Shown: positions 24,802-30,668 of the stretch, in pieces | Numbering within the stretch: the stretch's first letter is position 1 | How the letters are laid out: each line of letters begins with the position of its first letter | From: JAGVVZ01 sp964373165 | GTDB taxonomy: Archaea > Aenigmatarchaeota > Aenigmatarchaeia > CG10238-14 | Length of the DNA: 30,668 nt | Assembly: GCA_964373165.1 (NCBI GenBank) | Contig: CAYJTF010000005.1 | Location: 1-30,668 of the forward strand | Direction of reading: 5' to 3' | Translations under genes and position numbers: made by a program | The notes under the pieces: generated by a model | Databases searched by the model: none | What the model was told of the DNA's origin: nothing | Seen by the model: the letters and a program-made list of their open reading frames with translations, nothing else

Positions 24802-25446
24802 ATGAAAATAGATTTACACTGCCATACCTATAAAACAAAAAACCACTTTGGCTCAAACATGACACCAAAAAATATGATAAAGGTTGCAAAGAAAAGAAAT
24901 TTAGATGGTATTGCTATAACAGATGACGATACATTGGAAGGATATTTTGAAATGAAAGAAAACCTTAAAGGGGACAAAGATTTTTTATTGATACCCGGGT
25001 TTGAAACTCAAGGGTTCGAGATAGCAGAAATATTAGTATTGGGTATAGATTATATACCAAAAAAGAAAAACCTGATGGATTTCATAGACGAAATAAGAGA
25101 CAATAACGGCGTTTGTATACTACCTCATCCGTTCACCTTTGTTCCGACATTGAGATACAAAAAATCTCTGAAAGAGTTAGAAATTTTTGATGGCATAGAA
25201 GTAATAAATTCTTTTGACTGGGGAATTTACACAGAATTTGCCGAAAAAGTTGCAGATATATTCAATTTAGGTAAGACATCTGGATCTGATGCTCACTCAC
25301 TGAGAAATATAGGATTAGCATATACTATATGCGAAGATCCGATAAAAGATATTAAAAGAAGAAGAACTAAAGTTGTAGGTATAGAAAGTCCATGGACTTA
25401 CAAGATATCTAATTTAATCAAATTTTTAGATAATTCTCCTGTTTAA
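24802..25446 (+). CDS. PHP-family metal-dependent phosphoesterase
   Basis: A 214-residue protein of the polymerase-and-histidinol-phosphatase (PHP) superfamily. Metal ligands are visible in order: DLHCHT (residues 4-9), a TDDDT motif near 40, a Glu in PGFETQG, HPF near 110, and SGSDAH near 167. Related stand-alone PHP proteins hydrolyse phosphoesters such as nucleoside 3',5'-bisphosphates or short nucleotides; the substrate here is not defined. It is transcribed away from the nucleotidyltransferase gene, with 39 nt between the start codons containing an AT-rich tract (TATACGAATATAATTAAT) that may hold promoters for both. The 3' end overlaps the convergent DUF131 gene by 21 bp. Confidence 0.88.
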   Translation: MKIDLHCHTYKTKNHFGSNMTPKNMIKVAKKRNLDGIAITDDDTLEGYFEMKENLKGDKDFLLIPGFETQGFEIAEILVLGIDYIPKKKNLMDFIDEIRDNNGVCILPHPFTFVPTLRYKKSLKELEIFDGIEVINSFDWGIYTEFAEKVADIFNLGKTSGSDAHSLRNIGLAYTICEDPIKDIKRRRTKVVGIESPWTYKISNLIKFLDNSPV

Positions 25447-25656
25447 AAAAAGAAATATTATCAAACTAAGTATGCTAAAAATTATTACTATATATATAAT
25501 CCTAGTATTACTCCCAAAAATTATCGGTATAGGTCCTATAAAAACGATTCCACCTGATTCAACTTTACCAGAACCTGAAATAAAAGAAGCAACGATTGTA
25601 ATAAATATGCCAATAAAAATCAGTGCTATGCCTATTAAAAACAACTGTTCTTGCAT
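25426..25656 (-). CDS. DUF131 family small membrane protein
   Basis: A 76-residue protein with two hydrophobic helices (about 6-28 and 53-71) around the very conserved core GGIVFIGPIPIIFGSNTR, which is the hallmark of the archaeal DUF131 family. Its function is unknown. The ATG is only 4 nt after the 3' end of the tRNA-Thr gene on the same strand, so it may share a transcript with the tRNA, and tRNA 3'-end processing would then release a nearly leaderless message. The 3' end overlaps that of the PHP gene. Confidence 0.85.
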   Translation of the reverse strand: MQEQLFLIGIALIFIGIFITIVASFISGSGKVESGGIVFIGPIPIIFGSNTRIIYIVIIFSILSLIIFLFLNRRII

Positions 25657-25660
25657 TAAA

Positions 25661-25766
25661 GCCTCGAGCGAGACTTGAACTCGCGACCCTCTGATCTCTT
25701 TCAGTCATCTTTTTATCGTCAGATCAGATACAAGTCAGATGCTCTACCGAACTGAGCTATCGAGGC
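25661..25766 (-). tRNA. trnT: tRNA-Thr (TGT) with intron
   Basis: On the minus strand the gene opens GCCTCGA and closes TCGAGGC (7-bp acceptor), with a good D arm (GCTC/GAGC), anticodon stem TCTGA/TCAGA, and T arm GCGAG-TTCAAGT-CTCGC. The anticodon loop starts CTTGTA, giving anticodon TGT (Thr). About 33 nt (near 25695-25727) interrupt the loop just after the anticodon, the usual archaeal intron site. The 3' CCA is not encoded. The DUF131 start codon follows after 4 nt. Confidence 0.93.
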
Positions 25767-25875
25767 ATATTTTTCTAATTTGTATTGTATTTTTTTCTCT
25801 TTAAGTTTAGCAAACATTATTAAACTTTTCTCCAAAGGGGATAAATCCTTTATTTACACCTTTATTTAAGTAGAT

Positions 25876-27339
25876 ATGATGAAAAATAAATTTTTAATAT
25901 CTATCCTTTTGTCACTGCTAATACTTAGCAGTTTTGTTATAGCAGAAGAAAATAACGAATATTTCGTGAATGCTTCAGTGTATCCACAAAAATCAGAAAC
26001 TTCGCCATGTGGTATTGCAACTTTTGATGTTATTATTACGAATTTGGGGCAAGAAAGTGACACATTTTATTTAGATGTATCGGGAGTTCCCAAAGAATGG
26101 TATAAACTAACACACGATTCTGTTACGTTGAATCCGGAAGAATCTAAAACCATTTATTTGTTTATTACAGCTGATTGTTATTCAAAAGAAGCGGAATACA
26201 ATATAACTGTTTCAATATTGGGTAAATCAGACGCGTCTGTTAACGCGGTTCTAAAAGTTAAACCAGACAGAATTTTAGAAATTAAAACGCCTGAAAAATT
26301 ATCTGGTTGTCTATGTGAGGATAGTTCATCAAAGGTAATAGTGGAAAATAAAGGAAAATATGAAGAAAACATCATTTTATCGATGAATTCTGACTCAGAA
26401 AACTATGTATTGAGTGAAAACGAATTCACATTAAATTCTGGGGAATCGAAAGAAGTTGAATTATCAATTAAAGCAGCGTGCGATAATACACCAGGAACTG
26501 AATCACTAGAATTAGAGGTAAAATCACAAAACAGCTATGCACGTTCGACAAAAACCATCCAAGTAGAAAGATTGAATTGCCATGACTTCTCTTTAAGTTA
26601 TGATGACGAAATTAATGTTTGCTCAGCCGAACCAACTGTATTAGAAATAGAGATAGAAAACACTGGAACTAAGGAGGATGTTTTCACAGCGTCTATAGAT
26701 GAAATGAATTATTCTGAATCTGTTTCTATTAAACCTGGTGCCAGCGAAAAAATTTCTACTGTATTAGCAATACAAGAGGAGAAAGAAACAGAAATGAAAT
26801 TTCTATTAAAATCATCATATAAATCAGAAATTGGATCATTAAAAATAATTTCAGAGAAATGTTACGGAGTTGATTTGCAACCAGAAGTGAATGAAATTAA
26901 AATAGAATCTGGAAAAGGAATATTATTAAAAGCGAAAATTAAAAACCTTGGAATAAAACAAGATTCATTCAAAATATATTCAGATATTTCGTGGGCATCT
27001 ATAAGACCAAAAACAATATCATTAGAGGGCAATGAAACGAACGAAGCATTTGCATATTATAGCCCCGAATTCGGTGCTTTGGGTGTTTATGAAACAATGC
27101 TGGTGGCTGAATCTGAGAAATCAAAGGATGTCGAAACAATAAAAATTAATGTTTTAAAGGAAGGTGTGGAGACGACAACCACTATAAGTGAAATCAGTAC
27201 TACTACAACAGAAAAGATGGAGGAGGTGACTGGACCAAATCTATCGCAAAACAAGTCTATTAAAGCATTGGTTATAGCCGTTATCATATCGTTGATTATT
27301 TTCAGCGTACTTTATTTCTTTGTAATGAAGGGTGATTAA
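25876..27339 (+). CDS. Membrane-anchored surface protein with repeated Ig-like domains (COG1361-like)
   Basis: A 487-residue exported protein: signal peptide (about residues 1-24, cut after VIA), four or so Ig-like beta domains of about 95-100 residues, each with a Cys near its start and a shared pattern (NLGQESDTF, NKGKYEENI, NTGTKEDVF, NLGIKQDSF), then a Thr/Ser-rich linker (about 430-447) and a C-terminal membrane helix (about 461-483). This layout is common in archaeal surface proteins grouped as COG1361 or NEW3-type, often called S-layer-like. It probably sits on the cell envelope as an adhesin or scaffold. Two small genes follow closely, the second repeating its last Ig-like domain. The upstream TTTATTTAAG tract (about 25860) may be a TATA box. 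Confidence 0.82.
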   Translation: MMKNKFLISILLSLLILSSFVIAEENNEYFVNASVYPQKSETSPCGIATFDVIITNLGQESDTFYLDVSGVPKEWYKLTHDSVTLNPEESKTIYLFITADCYSKEAEYNITVSILGKSDASVNAVLKVKPDRILEIKTPEKLSGCLCEDSSSKVIVENKGKYEENIILSMNSDSENYVLSENEFTLNSGESKEVELSIKAACDNTPGTESLELEVKSQNSYARSTKTIQVERLNCHDFSLSYDDEINVCSAEPTVLEIEIENTGTKEDVFTASIDEMNYSESVSIKPGASEKISTVLAIQEEKETEMKFLLKSSYKSEIGSLKIISEKCYGVDLQPEVNEIKIESGKGILLKAKIKNLGIKQDSFKIYSDISWASIRPKTISLEGNETNEAFAYYSPEFGALGVYETMLVAESEKSKDVETIKINVLKEGVETTTTISEISTTTTEKMEEVTGPNLSQNKSIKALVIAVIISLIIFSVLYFFVMKGD

Positions 27340-27340
27340 A

Positions 27341-27499
27341 ATGCTAACTGAAGTTCTACTGTTAGCAAATTTTCTTTTATTTGTGTCTATAGTTTTGGAA
27401 GCAAAAATCAGATCTAGACTAGGATATTTTATTGTTATGACTGGAGTTATTCTAGGAATTATAGATTTAATTTATGCCCTAGTTCTACTATTGAAGTGA
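27341..27499 (+). CDS. Small 52-residue membrane protein
   Basis: An ATG at 27341 lies 1 nt after the stop of the Ig-like surface protein. The frame gives 52 residues ending at TGA (27497-27499). There are two hydrophobic helices, about 3-19 (LTEVLLLANFLLFVSIVL) and 30-50 (YFIVMTGVILGIIDLIYALV), joined by a short basic turn (EAKIRSRLG). The layout matches many small archaeal membrane proteins of unknown role. Tight spacing to the genes on both sides supports a real coupled gene. Confidence 0.6.
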   Translation: MLTEVLLLANFLLFVSIVLEAKIRSRLGYFIVMTGVILGIIDLIYALVLLLK

Positions 27500-27503
27500 T
27501 CTA

Positions 27504-27926
27504 ATGAACCCGAAGGATCTAATGGCGTTTTCGCTTACACTTATTGTTTTGATAATGAGTTCTTATTTTACTTTTATTGAATTCAGTCATATTGTATTTG
27601 CATTAGATAAGTGCAAAAACTATTCAGCCGAAATTAATGTAGAATCTTCGAATGTTGATCTAGAAGTTGGCAAAGGTAGATTATTGAAAGCTATCTTAAA
27701 AAATAATGGAGAAGTGGATGATTTTCAAATAATAAAAGATGGACCGGATTGGATTGTTATAAAGCCTGAAAAAACTAGATTGAATATAAATCAAACTGAA
27801 GAAATTTTTGTTTACATGAGTCCTGATCTAGGGAGTGAAGGCAAATATAAGATAAAAATAATGACAAAATCTTCTTGTGTTTATTTAGAGAACGAGATTA
27901 TAGCTAATGTTTTAAGACTGGTTTAA
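27504..27926 (+). CDS. Single Ig-like domain membrane protein, paralogous to its neighbour
   Basis: A 140-residue protein with an N-terminal hydrophobic helix (about 8-33, signal or anchor) and one Ig-like domain (about 40-138). This domain matches the last domain of the surface protein encoded at 25876: VGKGRLLKAILKNNG against SGKGILLKAKIKNLG, then WIVIKPEKTRL against WASIRPKTISL, and VYMSPDLGSEGKY against AYYSPEFGALGVY. It therefore looks like a domain duplication in the same operon (4 nt after the 52-residue gene). It may pair with the larger protein through like domains; that is inference. Confidence 0.75.
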   Translation: MNPKDLMAFSLTLIVLIMSSYFTFIEFSHIVFALDKCKNYSAEINVESSNVDLEVGKGRLLKAILKNNGEVDDFQIIKDGPDWIVIKPEKTRLNINQTEEIFVYMSPDLGSEGKYKIKIMTKSSCVYLENEIIANVLRLV

Positions 27927-27944
27927 TGTTTATTGCTTAGTCAG

Positions 27945-28850
27945 TCAAGAAGTTCTCATAATTACTCTACCTTCTTTAAGATTAACTGTTAACGGGCCTT
28001 CCACTAATTTACTTTGCTCGACTAAATAAAATGGATCGATCGGTTGGAGAAGTCTGCTATCTATATCGATATTGAATTCAAAATTTTCGAATCTGTGTTT
28101 AAATCCAAAGTTTGATTGCGAATTTGGAAAATTACCAAGATATTTTTTGTTTACATGACCTTCAGCTAACATTGGTATTTTAGTTTTATCATCAACACAT
28201 ATAGTTATAGAAATATCACTATTGAAAAATAATAGTAATGCTTTATCTCTCAATAAATAGCAAGTGACATCATTATCGTTGATTTTATCCTTAAATGCAC
28301 TTTTTTCATTTATTTTTTTGATATATCTAAAAAATTGTTCTATCTGGTTATCTTTAAACAAACGTTTTAATTCTGGTAAATATCTAGCTTCATCGTTCTG
28401 TAGCCATACGCAATTAGTAAAATTATTTGTACAAAAAAATATTTCTCTCATAGGTTCTATTCCTTCACCGTTATAATTATATTTTTCTGATGGCACTGAA
28501 AACCATATATCAACGAAGGAATTTTCATAGAAAGCTTGATCATTTTGTCTTCTACACACGATGGTTATAACTGTCTTATTGCCTGTGACGTAACAACTTT
28601 TCTCAATTGTATAAGCATTGCCTGTACTTAGATTGGTTTTTGTTAATAAACCTTCAAATTCGAGATAAAATGTGTTTATATCTTCGAGATCCATTTTTTG
28701 CAAAATCTCATTTTCAAAAAAATCTTTACCCTCATGACTTCTGCCATACGTTCTATTTTGAAATAAAACATATACAAAAAATCCTATAAAAAATATAGCT
28801 AATATTGAAAAAACCAAAATTATTATCTTAACTTGTTTTGGGATTTCCAT
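27945..28850 (-). CDS. Unrecognised membrane-anchored protein
   Basis: A 301-residue protein with one N-terminal membrane helix (about 7-29) and a large outer or inner soluble domain of mixed helix and beta. Cys residues occur at SCYVTG, IVCRRQ, FFCTNNFTNCVW, VTCYLL and ITICVDD, compatible with disulphides outside the cell. No motif of a known enzyme is seen. It converges on the small Ig-like gene (18 nt between the stops) and is not obviously linked to the genes upstream. The function is unknown. Confidence 0.7.
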   Translation of the reverse strand: MEIPKQVKIIILVFSILAIFFIGFFVYVLFQNRTYGRSHEGKDFFENEILQKMDLEDINTFYLEFEGLLTKTNLSTGNAYTIEKSCYVTGNKTVITIVCRRQNDQAFYENSFVDIWFSVPSEKYNYNGEGIEPMREIFFCTNNFTNCVWLQNDEARYLPELKRLFKDNQIEQFFRYIKKINEKSAFKDKINDNDVTCYLLRDKALLLFFNSDISITICVDDKTKIPMLAEGHVNKKYLGNFPNSQSNFGFKHRFENFEFNIDIDSRLLQPIDPFYLVEQSKLVEGPLTVNLKEGRVIMRTS

Positions 28851-28888
28851 AATATCTTTACAATTAGATAGAAATATTGATATTAAAG

Positions 28889-29410
28889 TTATTTACAAAT
28901 CACGGTTTTTCCTTTCTTTGATGGAATAATTTTTATTTTGGAATTCTCAAATTTCTTATCAGGTTTGTTTTCAAAAAATCTGTCCAAAAAAATCCCTAAA
29001 GCCGAAACTTCTGATATAGGCTGATTAGTTATGGCAACTTGATAATCAACGAAACTATATATATCGCTCGGAACTTTCTCACTCCCTATCACCACAATTA
29101 ACCGTTCTTTGCTTTCTAATTCATTTATTATAGAATGAGAATCAATTCCATACATAGTCAATAAAACGATAGTCTTTCCATGATTTTTTGATTCTTTAAT
29201 AAATTGCTTCCAATTTTTTTCGTATTTCACTTCGAAAGCATTTCCCCAAGTTTTACTAACTTTTTCTATACTTTCTTCCATTTGTTTATCTTCTTCTCCA
29301 CAGTATATCATTGAGTCTGTGCCAAATGCTCTCGCTGTCAAGCCACAATGTGTAGTGATACGTTGATCTCTAAAAATTCTATGACCCAAGCGTAGAATAG
29401 TTATTTGCAT
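28889..29410 (-). CDS. trm56: tRNA (cytidine-56-2'-O)-methyltransferase Trm56
   Basis: This archaeal enzyme of the SPOUT class methylates the ribose of C56 in the tRNA T loop. The 173 residues match the family length. The N-terminus ILRLGHRIFRDQRITTHCGLTARAF is diagnostic, and LIVVIGSEKVP and the NQPISEVSALGIFLDRFF region give the SPOUT knot and cofactor site. Both tRNA genes in this window keep C56 in their TTC loops, its expected target. It diverges from the aIF1A gene over a 49-nt gap. Confidence 0.93.
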   Translation of the reverse strand: MQITILRLGHRIFRDQRITTHCGLTARAFGTDSMIYCGEEDKQMEESIEKVSKTWGNAFEVKYEKNWKQFIKESKNHGKTIVLLTMYGIDSHSIINELESKERLIVVIGSEKVPSDIYSFVDYQVAITNQPISEVSALGIFLDRFFENKPDKKFENSKIKIIPSKKGKTVICK

Positions 29411-29459
29411 ATACTTTAAAAGTTTACAATGAAACTATTATAAGTTATTCGGTGATCAA
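29411..29459. promoter_or_regulatory. Divergent promoter region and aIF1A ribosome-binding site
   Basis: The 49 nt between trm56 and the aIF1A gene must hold both starts. A TATA-like ACTTTAAAAG lies at 29413-29422 for the + strand. GGTGATC at 29451-29457 is an excellent match to the 3' end of archaeal 16S rRNA and sits 2 nt before the TTG start of aIF1A, which supports that start. Confidence 0.5.
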
Positions 29460-29783
29460 TTGGAAAGAAGAAGAGAGGTATTCACAGAAGAAGAAGAGAT
29501 TTCAAGAATAAGAAAACCAAAACAAGGCGAATTACTGGCAATAGTCGAACAAATGTTAGGATCAGATAAACTGAGGATTCGCTGTGATGACGGAAAATCA
29601 AGGATTGGAAGAATACCCGGGAAACTGAGGAAAAGGGTTTGGATAAGAATCAGCGATCTTGTTCTTGTAGAGCCATGGAAAGTCATGTCGGATGAAAGAG
29701 CGGATATTGTTTGGAGATACACAAAAACACAAGCAAACTGGATGCAGAAAAATAATCTGATAAAAAATCTTAGAATAGATTGA
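29460..29783 (+). CDS. eif1A: Translation initiation factor aIF1A
   Basis: This factor helps the small ribosomal subunit bind initiator tRNA and scan or select the start codon. The 107-residue S1/OB-fold protein shows the family patterns GELLAIVEQMLGSDKLRIRCDDGKSRIGRIPGKLRKRVWI and DLVLVEPW. The start is TTG at 29460, chosen because a GGTGATC ribosome-binding site lies just before it and no ATG is available. It leads a short operon with a RIO kinase and a KH-domain gene, a common archaeal grouping for ribosome assembly and translation start. Confidence 0.93.
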   Translation: MERRREVFTEEEEISRIRKPKQGELLAIVEQMLGSDKLRIRCDDGKSRIGRIPGKLRKRVWIRISDLVLVEPWKVMSDERADIVWRYTKTQANWMQKNNLIKNLRID

Positions 29784-29821
29784 TTATATCATTTTTTAAA
29801 TGATACACACGTTCTTATAGT

Positions 29822-30550
29822 ATGACAAAACTGCAATTCGAAGATACAGAGGATATAAAAATATCCAAAGGTGTTTTTGATAGAAGAACTTTATTGACAC
29901 TACATAATCTAATCAATAAGAAAAAAATCAAAAGCATTGACACAATACTAAAAGAAGGGAAGGAAAGCAATGTTTTTTTAGGTAAAGACCACTCAGACAA
30001 CCCAATTGCGATCAAAATATACAGAATAGAATCTTGCAATTTCAAAAACATGTGGAAGTATCTTATAGGAGATAACAGGTTCAGAACTGTAAAAAAGGAC
30101 AAATACTTTGTCGTAAATTTATGGTGTCAAAGGGAATTCAAAAATATGGCCTTGGCATACAATGCAAATGTGGACGTGCCCAGACCTATTTTCTGCAAAG
30201 ATAATGTATTGGTTATGGGGTTTATAGGCGATGGAAATTTTCCTGCACCTAGGCTAATCGAACTAAGAACGAATGGCAACAGTTTATACAAGAAAATAGT
30301 GAAAGACATCAGAAAATTGGCAAAAATTGGTTTGGTCCATGGCGATTTAAGTGCTTACAACATCCTAATTCATAAAAAACCGTATATAATTGATTTGAGC
30401 CATGGCATGATGTTATCAAATAACGAATCATTTGATTTATTAAAAAGAGATATTCAAAATATAAACAAATATTTTTCAAAAATGGGTGTCAAAACTATTA
30501 ACGAAGAAAAGATTATTCATGAAATAGTCAAAGAGAGGGATCAGAAATGA
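29822..30550 (+). CDS. rio1: RIO-type serine protein kinase (Rio1-like)
   Basis: RIO kinases are atypical kinases and ATPases that act in small-subunit ribosome maturation. The 242-residue protein has the lineage marks: a modified P-loop (ILKEGKESNVFLG), the Lys in IAIKIYRIE, the catalytic loop GLVHGDLSAYNILI with Asp and Asn, and the metal-binding Asp in YIIDLSHG (usually ID-SQ). It follows aIF1A by 38 nt, and its stop overlaps the start of the KH-domain gene (ATGA), a usual archaeal order. Confidence 0.92.
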   Translation: MTKLQFEDTEDIKISKGVFDRRTLLTLHNLINKKKIKSIDTILKEGKESNVFLGKDHSDNPIAIKIYRIESCNFKNMWKYLIGDNRFRTVKKDKYFVVNLWCQREFKNMALAYNANVDVPRPIFCKDNVLVMGFIGDGNFPAPRLIELRTNGNSLYKKIVKDIRKLAKIGLVHGDLSAYNILIHKKPYIIDLSHGMMLSNNESFDLLKRDIQNINKYFSKMGVKTINEEKIIHEIVKERDQK

Positions 30551-30668
30551 TCGATTTTGTAAAAATACCCGACAAAAGGATAACACTACTTAAAAAAAAG
30601 CCAGAAATACGAGTAATGATTGAAAGTTGGACTAAACCAAAAATTAAAATTCATGAAGCTATAACTAT
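30547..30668 (+). CDS. KH-domain protein start, Dim2/Pno1-like (cut by window end)
   Basis: Only the first 40 codons are present. The translation opens MIDFVKIPDKRITLL and continues KKPEIRVMIESWTKPKIKI, which resembles the first KH unit of archaeal Dim2 (Pno1), an RNA-binding ribosome-assembly partner of RIO kinases. The GxxG loop of a classical KH domain appears to be lacking (LLKKKPE). The ATG overlaps the kinase stop by 4 nt. The short length and degenerate loop keep the call tentative, but the operon position supports it. Confidence 0.6.
   Translation, partial: MIDFVKIPDKRITLLKKKPEIRVMIESWTKPKIKIHEAIT

Noticed and set aside
1..30668. CRISPR array, rRNA genes, toxin-antitoxin pair or phage genes
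   Set aside because: I found no regularly spaced short repeats, no rRNA-like sequence and no phage structural genes. The nucleotidyltransferase fold alone, without a HEPN partner, is not enough for a toxin-antitoxin call.

Overview
The window is archaeal. It carries the DNA-binding protein Alba, translation factor aIF1A, a RIO-type kinase, a KH-domain (Dim2-like) gene start, the tRNA methylase Trm56, a geranylgeranyl-reductase-like flavoprotein, a DUF131 protein, and two tRNA genes with introns at the canonical archaeal site just 3' of the anticodon. The low G+C content, the very Thr-rich (TTTTST-type) linkers in secreted proteins and the mix of pilin-like genes fit a DPANN-type archaeon. That placement is a guess from style; there is no rRNA here to test it.

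Region 1 (about 65-21331, all on the + strand) is a cell-surface cluster. It opens with a double-domain TadC/ArlJ-type platform protein of the type IV filament family. A long train of proteins follows, most starting with a short positively charged tip and one hydrophobic helix (often M-K-G, like a class III/type IV pilin signal), then a small Cys-containing pilin-like domain. Several of these heads are fused to enzymes or binding modules that act on bacterial peptidoglycan or glycans: GH3 (NagZ-like) plus SGNH/GDSL esterase; N-acetylmuramoyl-L-alanine amidase (reading frame broken twice); LysM plus a TIM-barrel glycosidase-like domain; lytic transglycosylase plus HExxHxxGxxH zincin plus M14 carboxypeptidase; and a carbohydrate-binding-like jelly roll. 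Separate secreted or anchored proteins, one with a LamG-like domain, sit among them. Together the enzymes would attack the glycan strand, the MurNAc-peptide bond and the stem peptide. Archaea do not make murein, so the best reading is a pilus-like apparatus that presents or secretes wall-degrading enzymes against bacteria (predation, competition or access to a bacterial partner). This is the candidate undescribed system. A 522-bp direct repeat inside it (10891-11412 and 11893-12414) shows one pilin head copied, with the second copy joined to a LysM-glycosidase tail. The alba gene lies between the copies.

Region 2 (21333-25766) holds an intron-containing tRNA-Trp that abuts the cluster end; a cis-prenyltransferase and geranylgeranyl-reductase-like pair (isoprenoid lipid and glycan-carrier metabolism); a minus-strand nucleotidyltransferase and CDP-alcohol phosphotransferase pair; a PHP phosphoesterase; a DUF131 membrane protein; and an intron-containing tRNA-Thr whose 3' end is 4 nt from the DUF131 start codon.

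Region 3 (25876-28850) has a membrane-anchored multi-domain Ig-like surface protein with two small companions, and an unrecognised convergent membrane protein. Region 4 (28889-30668) is informational: trm56 diverging from the aIF1A, RIO kinase and KH (Dim2-like) genes, the last cut by the window end. No stretch over 300 bases lacks a gene, and I saw no CRISPR array, insertion sequence, transposase, integrase or rRNA.
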